Assembly: GCA_964437515.1 (NCBI GenBank)
Contig: CAYTHB010000016.1
Coordinates: 1-50,288, forward strand
DNA length: 50,288 nucleotides
Direction of reading: 5' to 3'
From: Sterolibacterium sp964437515
GTDB lineage: Bacteria > Pseudomonadota > Gammaproteobacteria > Burkholderiales > Rhodocyclaceae
Shown here: piece after piece, positions 32,963 through 43,300 of the stretch
How the letters are laid out: the number at the start of each line of letters is the position of its first letter
How positions within the stretch are numbered: the stretch's first letter is position 1
Made by a program: the position numbers and the translations under genes
The notes under the pieces: model-generated
The model's database searches: none
The model's input: the letters and a program-made list of their open reading frames with translations, nothing else
Told to the model about the DNA's origin: nothing

Positions 32963-35900
32963 ATGCGCGGAGAAACTCCGAATCCGCTGCAATCGAAGGT
33001 CGATTTTTCGGCCTGGGAGCGACTGAAGCATCCTCATCCTGTTACCCCTGAGTCTTTACGTCTACTCGGAATCACTCCTTTTGAGCGTCCGGATCGGGTG
33101 CTGGCGCGTGCGTTCTGCCGACAGAACGCCGCCGTGGCGATTGATCTCGGGCGCAATGCCGCTCTTTGGCCGGAGGTTTTTGGCTTTCTGACACAGGCTG
33201 CTGGCATCGATGGGACAGAACGTGTCCGTGGTGTCTTGGGCATTCGTATTCCCGATCATGTAGATATTCAACCGAACGATATTCCGGTTGAAGCGCATTT
33301 TGTTGACTTCGTTGTTCTGACGGCCGAGCGCAAATTAAAGAACTGGACACGACGATTCCCTGTCATTGTCCAAGTGACCACGCTGGATGAGGCGCGGAGT
33401 GCGCTTGAAAATGGTGCTCAGGGGCTCATTGCCAAAGGTCAGGAGTCCGGCGGCATCGTTGGTGAAGAAAGCAGTTTCATTCTCTTGCAGCGTATTGCGA
33501 CGTTGGCGGAAGCGCATCGTGTGCCGGTGTGGTGCCAAGGCGGAATCGGTCTGCATACAGCCGCAGGAGCGATTGCGGGCGGGGCTTTTGGTGTGGTGCT
33601 CGATAGCCAGCTGTCTTTACTTGCCGAGTGCCAGTTGTCCGCTGAAATCAAGGCAGATATTCGTGCCATGGATGGCAGCGAAACCCGTTTGCTGGGGGGC
33701 TACAGTGTGTATTCGCGCCCTGGTCTGGCGGTGGCTGAATTAACGGAAACTTCGCCAGTGGAAGCCCGACGTTTATTGTCGGTGGAGGGGAGCGAACGCA
33801 TTCTTCCGCTGGGGCAGGATGCTGCATTGGCCAAGCCGTTGGCGGCGCAGTGTGTCAATCTCGAAGCCCTGTTGAATACTTTGCGTATGAGTATGGTGGG
33901 GCATTTGCATCAGGCGCGTGCGCTCAGCACCTTGGGAGAGTCGAGCCCATTGGCCGAGGCGCATGGTACGCGTTATCCCATTGCTCAAGGGCCCATGACG
34001 CGTGTGAGCGATACGGCTGCCTTTGCGCTAGCGGTTGCGGAGCATGGTGCTTTGCCTTTCATTGCCCTGTCATTGATGCAGGAAGAGGCTTCGCGAAAAC
34101 TGATTGAGGAAACCCGTGCGGCTGTTGGAAATCGTAGTTGGGGTATTGGCGTGTTGGGCTTCGCCGCGCCAGAAATTCTCAATCCCCATCTGGCGTTGAT
34201 TCAGCAATATCGGCCTTCTGTCGTATTGCTGGCGGGAGGCCGCCCATCGCAGGCGCGCGCCTTGATGGAGCAGGGGATTCCCGCCTATTTGCATGTGCCT
34301 TCGCCGGGTTTGCTGAGTCTGTTCCTCAAGGATGGGGCGCGTCATTTTGTTTTTGAAGGTCGCGAGTGTGGTGGACACGTCGGGCCGCGCTTCAGCTTTG
34401 TGCTCTGGGAGCAGCAATTACAGGTGTTACAAGGCTTTGAACAGCCGGATCAACTGCATCTGCTGTTCGCTGGCGGCATTCATGATGCGCGCTCGGCGGC
34501 CATGGTGGCGGCGATTGTGGCTCCGCTGGCGGCGCGCGGTGCAAAAATTGGTATTTTGATGGGTTCAGCCTACATCACGACACAGGAAGCCGTGGCCTGT
34601 GGTGCGGTCAATGCACAATTCCAGAAAAAAGTGCTGACGGAAGCAGGCACGGTGTTGCTGGAAACGGCGCCGGGTCATGCGACACGTTGTCTGCGCTCGG
34701 GTTTTGTCGATCAGTTCCAGGCCGAAAAACAACGTTTGCAGGCTGCTGGGCAAGACCAGCAGGCCATCTGGAAGGCGTTGGAAGAGCTCAATGTCGGACG
34801 CTTGCGCGTGGCCAGCAAAGGTGTGCAACGCAAAGGCGATCGTCTTGTTGAAGTGAATGCCAAGACCCAGCAGGCAGAAGGCATGTACATGATCGGCCAG
34901 GTCGCGGGCTTGCGCCATCAGGTGAGCAGTATGGCCGAACTGCATCATTCTGTGAGTGCGGGAGCTATCGAACACTTGCAGCAGTGCACTATGCCGCGAT
35001 TGCCGCGATTGTCGCACGCGACGGGTGCGAATGCCGAGCCCATTGCCGTGGTGGGCATGTCCTGTATCTATCCAGGCTCACCCGATCTGGAAAGTTATTG
35101 GGCCAACATCGTTGAAGGCCGCAATCTGGTGACAGAAGTCCCGCCAGAGCGCTGGAATGCCGATGTGTATTATCAAGCCGGTGCGGCAGAGAAAGGCAAG
35201 ACGCCCAGTAAATGGGGCGGCTTTATTGAAGATTTTGCTTTCGATCCCTTGCGCTATGGTATTCCTCCGCAATCTCTTGCGGCTATCGAGCCGGTGCAGT
35301 TGCTGAGTCTGGAAGTGGCGCGTCGTGCGCTGGCTGATGCGGGTTATAGCGCTGTCGAGGGCAGTGATACGGATGCACATTGGTTCGACCGTGAAAAAAC
35401 CTCCGTGATTTTTGGTGCGGAATCGGGCATGGATTTATCGAACGCCTATGTGTTTCGCAACAATTACGCGCAGTATTTCGGTGAAATGCCGGCCGAACTG
35501 GATGCCGTATTGCCGGATCTTACAGAAGATTCTTTCCCCGGCGTTCTGGTGAATGTGATCTCTGGGCGCATTGCCAATCGGCTGGGCTTGGGCGGCGTTA
35601 ATTATTCCGTGGATTCGGCTTGTGCCAGTTCGCTCACGGCCATCGAGTTGGCGGTCAAGGAATTACGCAGCGGTAACAGCGATATGGTGCTGGCTGGTGG
35701 CGCGGATTTTCACAATAGTATCAACGATTTTTTGATGTTTGCCAGCGTCAAGGCACTGTCGCCCACAGGTTTGTGTCGTTCTTTTGATGACACCGCTGAC
35801 GGGATTTGCCTAGGTGAGGGTGTGGGCGTCGTGGTGCTCAAACGACTGAGCGATGCCCAGCGTGATGGCAATCGTATTTATGCGGTCATCAACGGGATTG

Positions 35901-38900
35901 CTGGCTCCAGCGATGGCAAAGGGCTAGGGCTGACCGCGCCGCGCAAGGAAGGGCAGAAGCGCGCACTGGAGCGTGCTTATTGGCAAGCGGGTGTGTTACC
36001 GGGTGCAGTGGGGCTGGTCGAGGCGCATGGTACGGGCACGGTGGTGGGCGATCGCACTGAACTGCAAACCTTGTCAGAAATTTTCAACGCTGGCGGTGCG
36101 CTGCGTTTGTCGGCAGGCTTGGGTTCGGTGAAAAGCCAGATTGGTCACACCAAATGTGCAGCAGGGATCGCCGGCTTCATCAAAGTGTCGAAGGCCTTGT
36201 ATCACAAGGTGTTGCCGCCGACCTTGCATATTGAAAAGCCGAATGCCGGATACGATCCGCAACATAGCCCCTTTATGTTGAATCGTGCGGCACGTCCTTG
36301 GGCAGGAACGGGGCAGGCTGGGTCTGGCTTGCATGCGGCCGTCAGTGCGTTTGGTTTTGGCGGTGCCAATTTCCATGCGGTGTTGTCGGCATATGCTCCT
36401 GTGGCTTCACAATCGGCACAGCCGCTCGACAGTGTTGAAAGCGGCGTGCCGCAATGGCCTGCCGAACTGTTCACCTTCCGTGGTGAGACCTATGAAATCG
36501 CGGCGCGGCAGATGCAGCGTCTGGGCAAGTTTTTGCGCGAGTCCGATGCGCCCTTAAATTTGCGCGATATTGCTTGGACGCTGGTCGTGACAGGCGAGGG
36601 CACTGTGCAATGCAGTATCGTGGCGCATGATGTCGCCGATCTGCTGTTCAAGCTGGAATGTGCGCATTTGCGTGAAAAGCAGGCAGGGGTGCATTACCGG
36701 CAGAATGATTTGCACGGCAAGCTGGCCTTCGTGTTTCCGGGGCAGGGCAGTCAGAGTCCGGGCATGTTGCAGGATTTGTTTGTGGCCTTCCCTGCGTTGC
36801 AGGAGATCCTCGTACAGGGCGCGGCGTGGTGCGACAAACTGCTTCCGCCGACGGCATATACGCGTGAGCAACAGCAGCAACAGCAGCGCGCCATCACCGA
36901 TACGCGGGTGGCGCAGCCCACTTTGGGCATGGCGAACCATGCCATGTGGAGCGTGTTGCAATCCCTCGACATTCAGCCCGATATGCTGGCAGGGCATAGC
37001 TACGGTGAACTCGTTGCCCTGGCAGCTGCAGGCTGCTATGGGCTGGAAGAATTGCTGCCTTTGAGCGAGCAGCGCGGAGTGGCGATCTTGGCAGCAGCGG
37101 GGAGTGACCCCGGACGCATGGCTGCGGTCAGTGAAGGACGCGTTGCGCTGGAAGCCTTGTTTGGTGCAGATTCGGGCGTTGTTCTGGCAAATCAGAATAG
37201 CCCCGGTCAGACGGTGATTTCGGGTAGCACGCCCGCCATTGAAGCCGCTTTGGGGGTGCTGAAGGAAAAAGGCATTGCTGCGCGTCCTATCGAAGTGGCA
37301 TGCGCATTCCATTCGCCGCTTGTCGCGCAGGCAGAAAAAACCTTTACCCGAATTTTGACGGCATTGCCTTTGCAAAAACCGCGTGCAGACGTGGCGGTTT
37401 ATTCCAACGTTACCGCGCAGCCCTATCCTAAAGATGTTAAAGGCATCAAGCGGCAATTGGCGGCGCAAATTGTCAATCCGGTGCGTTTTGTTGAGCAGAT
37501 CGAGCAAATGTACGCGGATGGCGCGCGTATTTTTGTGGAGGTCGGCCCCGCACGCGTGCTGACGGGCTTGATCCAGAAAATTCTGGCAGACAAGCCGCAT
37601 CGGGTGATCGCGACCGATCAGAAAGGTCAGCCGGGGATTCCCACGTTGCTGGAGGCCGTTGCACAACTAGCCGTGCTGTTGGGTAATATTGAGTTGCGTC
37701 CGCTGTGGGCAGGTCGTCAGGTGCGCACACTGGATTTCGATCAGCCGCAAAAACTTGCGTCAACATGCTGGATGATTAACGGTGCGCGTGCTAGGCCGCG
37801 TCATGGCGAAGCTCCGCGCCACGCTGGTAAGCCTTTGTTGCAACCGTTGGCTGCGCCGTCTGCGGGTATGGGGGGCGGTGCATTGGGCGCGCTGTCTTCG
37901 CAGGAGCCTGCCGATCAGGCAGTGTTCCATTATCTGCACAACATGCGCGATCTGGTGCTGGCGCAGCGCGATGTGATGCTGGGTTTGCTGGGCAGTAGTG
38001 GTGGGGCGGTGACGCGCGCAGCACCCACGGCGCAGCGCAGCGCAGCAGCTTCTTCATTACCTGCGAGTGTTGCGGCTGTTGGGTCAGTCTCGACTCCCGC
38101 AGCGGTATCCGGCACCACCGTGAATGTGCGTGATACCCTGCTGGCGATTGTCAGCGAACGCACAGGCTATCCCGCTGACATGCTTGACCCAGAACTGGAT
38201 CTGGAAGCCGACTTGTCGATTGATTCGATCAAGCGGGTGGAGATCATGGGTGAATTGTCTGAGCGCATCGGGCTGCGTCGTCAGCTGGGTGCGGAGGCAG
38301 ATGCTTTGCTGGAGCAACTGGCGGCGCAAAAAACGCTCCATGCCATTACGGCTTGGCTACACGACAAGCTGCCTGCGATGACGCCTTCTGCTCAAGTGGC
38401 GACTGGGGTAGCACTCGCCTCTGCGGGCACTGTGGCCACGACGAGTGCGGCTCCCTCATCATCGCGGCAGGATGCGCGTCAGGTTTTGCTGGATATTGTC
38501 AGTCAGCGCACGGGTTATCCCGAAGATGTGCTCGATCTTGATCTGGATTTGGAAGCCGATTTGTCGATTGATTCCATCAAGCGTCTGGAAATCGTTGGTG
38601 AGTTGTCTGAGCGGTTGGGGCTGCAAAATCTCTTGCGTGACAAAGATGCCGCGTTGGAAACGTTGGCAGCATTGAAAACTTTGCGTGCCATTGTGGATTG
38701 GCTGAAACTCAATACTGGCGCGGCAAGCTCCGCAGAGGCAGTTGCATCGTCGCCATCACAGGAAAGCTGCGCGCAACCGCTGCCGGAAAGTGCAGAAGCA
38801 AGCGAACGGATTCCCTTGTCACGTTATCGGCTGAAAACCGTGGATGCGCCAGTGGCGAGCAAGGGTCGTCAGGAACTGGCGGGTAAACATTTCTTGATGA

Positions 38901-40291
38901 CGGATGATGAATTGGGGGTCGCGACGCACCTTGCTGCGCGCTTGGAAAGCCATGGCGCGCAGGTGCATCTCGTCAGTTTTGCAGAACAGGCTGCGTTGCC
39001 GACGAATCTGGAAAGATTTGATGGCTTGATTCACCTATTTGGTCTGAATGCGACGGCACGCGTGCGTGATGTCAAACGCTTCTTCAACCTAGTGCGCGAT
39101 AGTCTGTTGCACAAGACCGCACATCTGCTGGTGGCTAGCGGGTTGGGTGGGCGCTTTGGTTTTGTTGATACAGCCGAGCCGGTCACGCCTGCAGATTTTG
39201 GTCATGGCGCGGGGATGTTCGGCTTGCTCAAAACCGTGGAGAAGGAATGGCCTGAGGTCAAGGTACATTGCGTTGATCTGGATTTGAGTGAATCGGTACA
39301 AAACTTGGCGAGCTATCTGGAAATTGAGCTGCTCGCCGAGAACTCTTTGGCTGAAGTGGCCTATCGGGATGGCCATCGTTATGCCATTGAAGTGGTCAAG
39401 GTCGCCTTGCCGCTGCCCAGCAAAACCGAACAGATCGAATTAAATAAGAATAGCGTCGTGTTGCTCACGGGGGGCGCACGCGGGATTACCGCGCAACTGG
39501 CCGTCGCCTTGGCGCGTCGTTATGGTTGTCAGCTCGAGTTGGTGGGACGTTCGCCCTTGCCACAGGACGAAGAGTCGGCGGAGACGCGTGCCGCAAGCGA
39601 TCTGAAATCACTGCGTCAGGCTTTGGTTCGTCTGCATCCTGCGTTGAAGCCCGCCGAGATTGAACAGCAGTGCAACAAAATTATGGCGGCACGCGATATT
39701 CGGCAGACCTTTGCCCAGATTGAAGCGGCAGGGGGGCGGGTGAATTACGTCGCTCTGGATGTGCGTGACATCGAGGCGTTTGGCGCACATATTCAATCGC
39801 TTTACCAACGTCATGGCCGTATTGATGGGGTGATCCACGGTGCAGGTGTGGTGGAGGATAAACTGCTGCGCCATAAAACGCCGGAGAGCTTTCAGCGCGT
39901 GTTCGATACCAAGGTGCGTGGCGCCTTGATGATTAACAAGCTGATCCATGAAGATGTCCGTTTCGTGGTTTTCTTCTCCAGCGTGGCGGGGGCTTTTGGC
40001 AACAAGGGGCAGGTGGATTACGCGACGGCGAATGATGTCCTCGACAAAATCGCGCATACCTTGAGCCGTCGTATCCAAGGGCGCATGCTGTCGGTGAATT
40101 GGGGGCCGTGGGCAGGAACGGGGATGGTCTCCGCAGAACTGGAGCGCGAATATGCGCGTAAAGGCATCGGCCTGATTCCTTTGATCGAGGGCGTGGATGC
40201 GTTACTGACCGAACTGCGCTTTGGAGCGAAGGAGGATACGCAGTTGGTCTTTATGTGTGCCACTCCCGAGAGTATGGCCTCGGTTGCGTAA
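32963..40291 (+). CDS. Iterative type I PKS/PUFA-like synthase: NMO-NMO-KS-AT-ACP-ACP-KR
   Basis: 2442 residues. Two TIM-barrel flavoprotein domains of the nitronate monooxygenase/PfaD enoyl-reductase kind occupy about 30-300 and 320-690. The first has GQESGGI (159-165), lacking the His of the family motif; the second has GRECGGH (466-472). KS runs from about 692 to 1130, with Cys887, His1022 and His1062. AT starts near 1256 with FPGQGSQ and has nucleophile Ser1346. Two tandem ACPs carry the PUFA-type LSIDSIKR motif (Ser1755, Ser1871). A KR-like structural part precedes the catalytic KR (GGARGI near 2170, Tyr2353). No thioesterase or DH is in this chain; DH and PPTase are on the next gene. 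Such synthases build long acyl chains iteratively. Start: AGGAG before ATG. A Gln run lies in the AT. Confidence 0.88.
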   Translation: MRGETPNPLQSKVDFSAWERLKHPHPVTPESLRLLGITPFERPDRVLARAFCRQNAAVAIDLGRNAALWPEVFGFLTQAAGIDGTERVRGVLGIRIPDHVDIQPNDIPVEAHFVDFVVLTAERKLKNWTRRFPVIVQVTTLDEARSALENGAQGLIAKGQESGGIVGEESSFILLQRIATLAEAHRVPVWCQGGIGLHTAAGAIAGGAFGVVLDSQLSLLAECQLSAEIKADIRAMDGSETRLLGGYSVYSRPGLAVAELTETSPVEARRLLSVEGSERILPLGQDAALAKPLAAQCVNLEALLNTLRMSMVGHLHQARALSTLGESSPLAEAHGTRYPIAQGPMTRVSDTAAFALAVAEHGALPFIALSLMQEEASRKLIEETRAAVGNRSWGIGVLGFAAPEILNPHLALIQQYRPSVVLLAGGRPSQARALMEQGIPAYLHVPSPGLLSLFLKDGARHFVFEGRECGGHVGPRFSFVLWEQQLQVLQGFEQPDQLHLLFAGGIHDARSAAMVAAIVAPLAARGAKIGILMGSAYITTQEAVACGAVNAQFQKKVLTEAGTVLLETAPGHATRCLRSGFVDQFQAEKQRLQAAGQDQQAIWKALEELNVGRLRVASKGVQRKGDRLVEVNAKTQQAEGMYMIGQVAGLRHQVSSMAELHHSVSAGAIEHLQQCTMPRLPRLSHATGANAEPIAVVGMSCIYPGSPDLESYWANIVEGRNLVTEVPPERWNADVYYQAGAAEKGKTPSKWGGFIEDFAFDPLRYGIPPQSLAAIEPVQLLSLEVARRALADAGYSAVEGSDTDAHWFDREKTSVIFGAESGMDLSNAYVFRNNYAQYFGEMPAELDAVLPDLTEDSFPGVLVNVISGRIANRLGLGGVNYSVDSACASSLTAIELAVKELRSGNSDMVLAGGADFHNSINDFLMFASVKALSPTGLCRSFDDTADGICLGEGVGVVVLKRLSDAQRDGNRIYAVINGIAGSSDGKGLGLTAPRKEGQKRALERAYWQAGVLPGAVGLVEAHGTGTVVGDRTELQTLSEIFNAGGALRLSAGLGSVKSQIGHTKCAAGIAGFIKVSKALYHKVLPPTLHIEKPNAGYDPQHSPFMLNRAARPWAGTGQAGSGLHAAVSAFGFGGANFHAVLSAYAPVASQSAQPLDSVESGVPQWPAELFTFRGETYEIAARQMQRLGKFLRESDAPLNLRDIAWTLVVTGEGTVQCSIVAHDVADLLFKLECAHLREKQAGVHYRQNDLHGKLAFVFPGQGSQSPGMLQDLFVAFPALQEILVQGAAWCDKLLPPTAYTREQQQQQQRAITDTRVAQPTLGMANHAMWSVLQSLDIQPDMLAGHSYGELVALAAAGCYGLEELLPLSEQRGVAILAAAGSDPGRMAAVSEGRVALEALFGADSGVVLANQNSPGQTVISGSTPAIEAALGVLKEKGIAARPIEVACAFHSPLVAQAEKTFTRILTALPLQKPRADVAVYSNVTAQPYPKDVKGIKRQLAAQIVNPVRFVEQIEQMYADGARIFVEVGPARVLTGLIQKILADKPHRVIATDQKGQPGIPTLLEAVAQLAVLLGNIELRPLWAGRQVRTLDFDQPQKLASTCWMINGARARPRHGEAPRHAGKPLLQPLAAPSAGMGGGALGALSSQEPADQAVFHYLHNMRDLVLAQRDVMLGLLGSSGGAVTRAAPTAQRSAAASSLPASVAAVGSVSTPAAVSGTTVNVRDTLLAIVSERTGYPADMLDPELDLEADLSIDSIKRVEIMGELSERIGLRRQLGAEADALLEQLAAQKTLHAITAWLHDKLPAMTPSAQVATGVALASAGTVATTSAAPSSSRQDARQVLLDIVSQRTGYPEDVLDLDLDLEADLSIDSIKRLEIVGELSERLGLQNLLRDKDAALETLAALKTLRAIVDWLKLNTGAASSAEAVASSPSQESCAQPLPESAEASERIPLSRYRLKTVDAPVASKGRQELAGKHFLMTDDELGVATHLAARLESHGAQVHLVSFAEQAALPTNLERFDGLIHLFGLNATARVRDVKRFFNLVRDSLLHKTAHLLVASGLGGRFGFVDTAEPVTPADFGHGAGMFGLLKTVEKEWPEVKVHCVDLDLSESVQNLASYLEIELLAENSLAEVAYRDGHRYAIEVVKVALPLPSKTEQIELNKNSVVLLTGGARGITAQLAVALARRYGCQLELVGRSPLPQDEESAETRAASDLKSLRQALVRLHPALKPAEIEQQCNKIMAARDIRQTFAQIEAAGGRVNYVALDVRDIEAFGAHIQSLYQRHGRIDGVIHGAGVVEDKLLRHKTPESFQRVFDTKVRGALMINKLIHEDVRFVVFFSSVAGAFGNKGQVDYATANDVLDKIAHTLSRRIQGRMLSVNWGPWAGTGMVSAELEREYARKGIGLIPLIEGVDALLTELRFGAKEDTQLVFMCATPESMASVA

Positions 40292-40306
40292 GGCCTGGGG
40301 AAACTC

Positions 40307-43300
40307 TTGACGCTCAAACCACCCAGCGCGCCGATCGCTATTATCGGTATGGCCTGCATCTATCCGGGTGCGCCGAATTTGCGTTGCTATTGGGACAACA
40401 TCGTTAATGGTGTGGATGCCATTAGCGATGTTCCTGAGCAACGTTGGGCAGCAGGTTTTTATGACCCCGATTCAAATGAGATCGACCGCTTTTATTGCAA
40501 GCGCGGGGGGTTCGTTGATGACTATGTCGATTTCGACCCGCTTAAATATGGGGTTATGCCCAAGGCAGCGGCTTCTGCTGATCCGGATCAGTTGCTGAGT
40601 TTGCGTGTCGGTGTCGATGCTCTGAACGATGCCGGCTATGCCAGCCGTGATTTTCCCCGCGACAAAACCGGGGTCATTATTGGACGTGGTAATTACTTGA
40701 GCGCGGGAACGCTGCGTCTTGAGCAGCATGTACGACTGGTGCCGCAAACCTTGCAGACGGTACGGGATCTGATCCCGGACATTACCGCCGATCAGTTGCA
40801 TCAACTGCGCGACCAGCTCAAAAGCAAACTGGATTATTACGGCCCGGATGTGGCGGTGGGCATGATTCCTAATCTGGTCGCGTCACGTCTGGCAAACCGG
40901 TTGGATTTGCATGGGCCGGCGTACACCGTGGATGCGGCCTGTGCCAGCTCATTGATTGCCATTGAACAAGCCTGCGATGCGCTACGCTCAGGGCAGACGG
41001 ACATGATGCTGGCGGGTGGGCTGCACTTCACGCATGACCTCACTTTCTGGGCAACTTTCTGCCAGCTTGGGGCTTTGTCGCGTACCCAAACTTGTCGTCC
41101 GTTTTCTGAGAATGCAGATGGGATTCTGGCCGGTGAAGGCATTGGTATGCTGGTGCTCAAGCGGCTAGACGATGCACAGCGCGATGGTGACCGGATTTAT
41201 GCCGTCATTAACGGCGTGGCTTCAGCGAGCGATGGGCGGAGCAGCAGTCTGCTGGCTCCGGCGGTGGAGGGGCAGTTATTGGCATTGCGCCGCGCCTGGC
41301 AGCAAACAGGGCTGGATCGCCAGCAAATCGGTTTGCTCGAAGCCCACGGGACGGGCACGCCCACTGGCGATCAAGCGGAATTGCAGACGCTGAAAACTTT
41401 TTTTGGCGTACCCAATGATCAAATAGTTGAGGAGACTTTTCGGCCGGTTCTGGGTTCGGTGAAATCCATGATTGGCCACACCATGCCCGCCGCTGGGGTG
41501 GCTGGGGTCATCAAGGCGGCGTTGTCGATTTATCATGGTATTTTGCCGCCCACGCTACATTGTGAGCAGCCGCATGCCATGTTGCAGGAAACCCGTTTTC
41601 GGGTGGCTGCACGTCAGGAACCTTGGCCGGCGCGGGATGTACAGCGCATCGCTGCGGTGAATGCTTTTGGGTTTGGTGGCATCAACGCGCACGTGGTACT
41701 GAGTCGTCCGCTGTCGAAGAGTGATGCAAGCAGTACGGTTTCTGTTGAGGCAGCGCAGGTTCAACTGCCTAGGGTCGTGACCATCGCTGCGGATACACAG
41801 CAGGCTTTGCTCGATCAGTTGCAGCGTCAGTATTGGGATAGTCAGCCGGGATCCGGTTCATGGCGTTTGGCGATTGTTGAACCTAACGCCAAGCGGATTG
41901 AACTGGCGATCAAGGTGGTGAGCAAGGGGCAGGCTTGGCATGGGCGTAATCAGATCTTCTTTTCTGGCGATGCAATGATCGCCTCGGGCGGCAAGATTGC
42001 CTTCATGTTTCCTGGTGTCGATAGCCTGTTCGAGCCGCGTGCCGAAGATGTCGCCGCGTATTTTCATTGGCCACTGTCTGAATTCTGTCATCCTGCCGAT
42101 CCGGCGGATGTGCTGTTTCGCGTCGTGCTGGGGCTGAATAAGTTCAATCAGATGATGTTCGATGTGATGGGGCGGCTGCAAATCAAGGCGCATGGTTTGG
42201 CGGGGCATAGCATTGGCGAATTTTCTGCCATGGCGGCGGGCGGTATGCTGTCTCAGGCACGCGTCGATGCGGTGATGGGTGTGTTGGAGAATGACCCATC
42301 GACCTTGCAAGTGCCGGATGTCATTTTCCTTGCAGCAGCGTGTGGCATCGAGATTGCACAAACGGCGATCGGTGATTTGCCGGATATTGTCGTCTCACAC
42401 GATAACTGCCCGCATCAAGTGATTCTGTGTGGCAAAGCCAGCGCGGTTGAACAAGTGGCGCAACGCTTGCTGAATGTCAATGTGCTAAGCCAGAAATTAC
42501 CTTTTGTCTCCGGTTTTCATTCGCCCATGTTTGCCGGTCACATGCAGCAGTATCGTGACTTCTACGATGCAACCGATTTGTATGAACCCAATGTACCGGT
42601 TTGGTCGGCCACCTCGGGTGACTTGTTTCCGGCTTCGATGCAGGAAAAGAAGCAATTGGCGCTGGAACACCTGCTCCAGCCGGTGCGTTTCCGCCAGTTG
42701 GTGGAAAACATGTATGCCGCCGGATTTCGTGCTTTCATTCAGGTGGGGACAGGGAGCCTCATCGGTTTTGTGGACGACATCCTGAAGAACCGTCCCCATC
42801 TGGCGATTAGTGCCAATATCGCCAAGCGTGGCGGGATGGAGCAACTGTGTCATCTGGTGGCGGCATTGTGGGTGGAGGGTGCTGAACTGGATTTGAGCTT
42901 GCTGGGGTTTGAGGGCGATGTTCGCCAAGCCACGGAGTCGTCGTCGAACTCCATCCGTTTGCGTCTGGGCGTGCCTCTCATCAAACTCGATCACGCCTTG
43001 AAGCTGCAAAACACACTTGCTGCACAAATGGCGAGTCTTCCATTGGAAGCCGGTCAAGATCCTTTGCATACGCTGTTTAACCAGACACTCATTAGCATCC
43101 AGCAGGCGGGCGCAGAGGTGCAAGCCGCCTGGCTAGAACGACAGAAGGCGCGGGGTTTGCCTGTTGAGTCATCGATGCCGGTGATTCAAGCCTCAGCGGT
43201 GAGTGCTCCATCCGTAGCATCGAACCCTCCCGTTGCTCCGTTCAAGAAACTCATTCGCCAGACGCTGGATGTGCATGACAACATTTCTTATGTCATGGAT

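Noticed and set aside
36554..37666. 370-codon open frame on the minus strand inside the large synthase gene
   Set aside because: It lies antisense to the conserved KS-AT linker and AT domain and shows no family features; long antisense frames are common opposite genes of this base composition.
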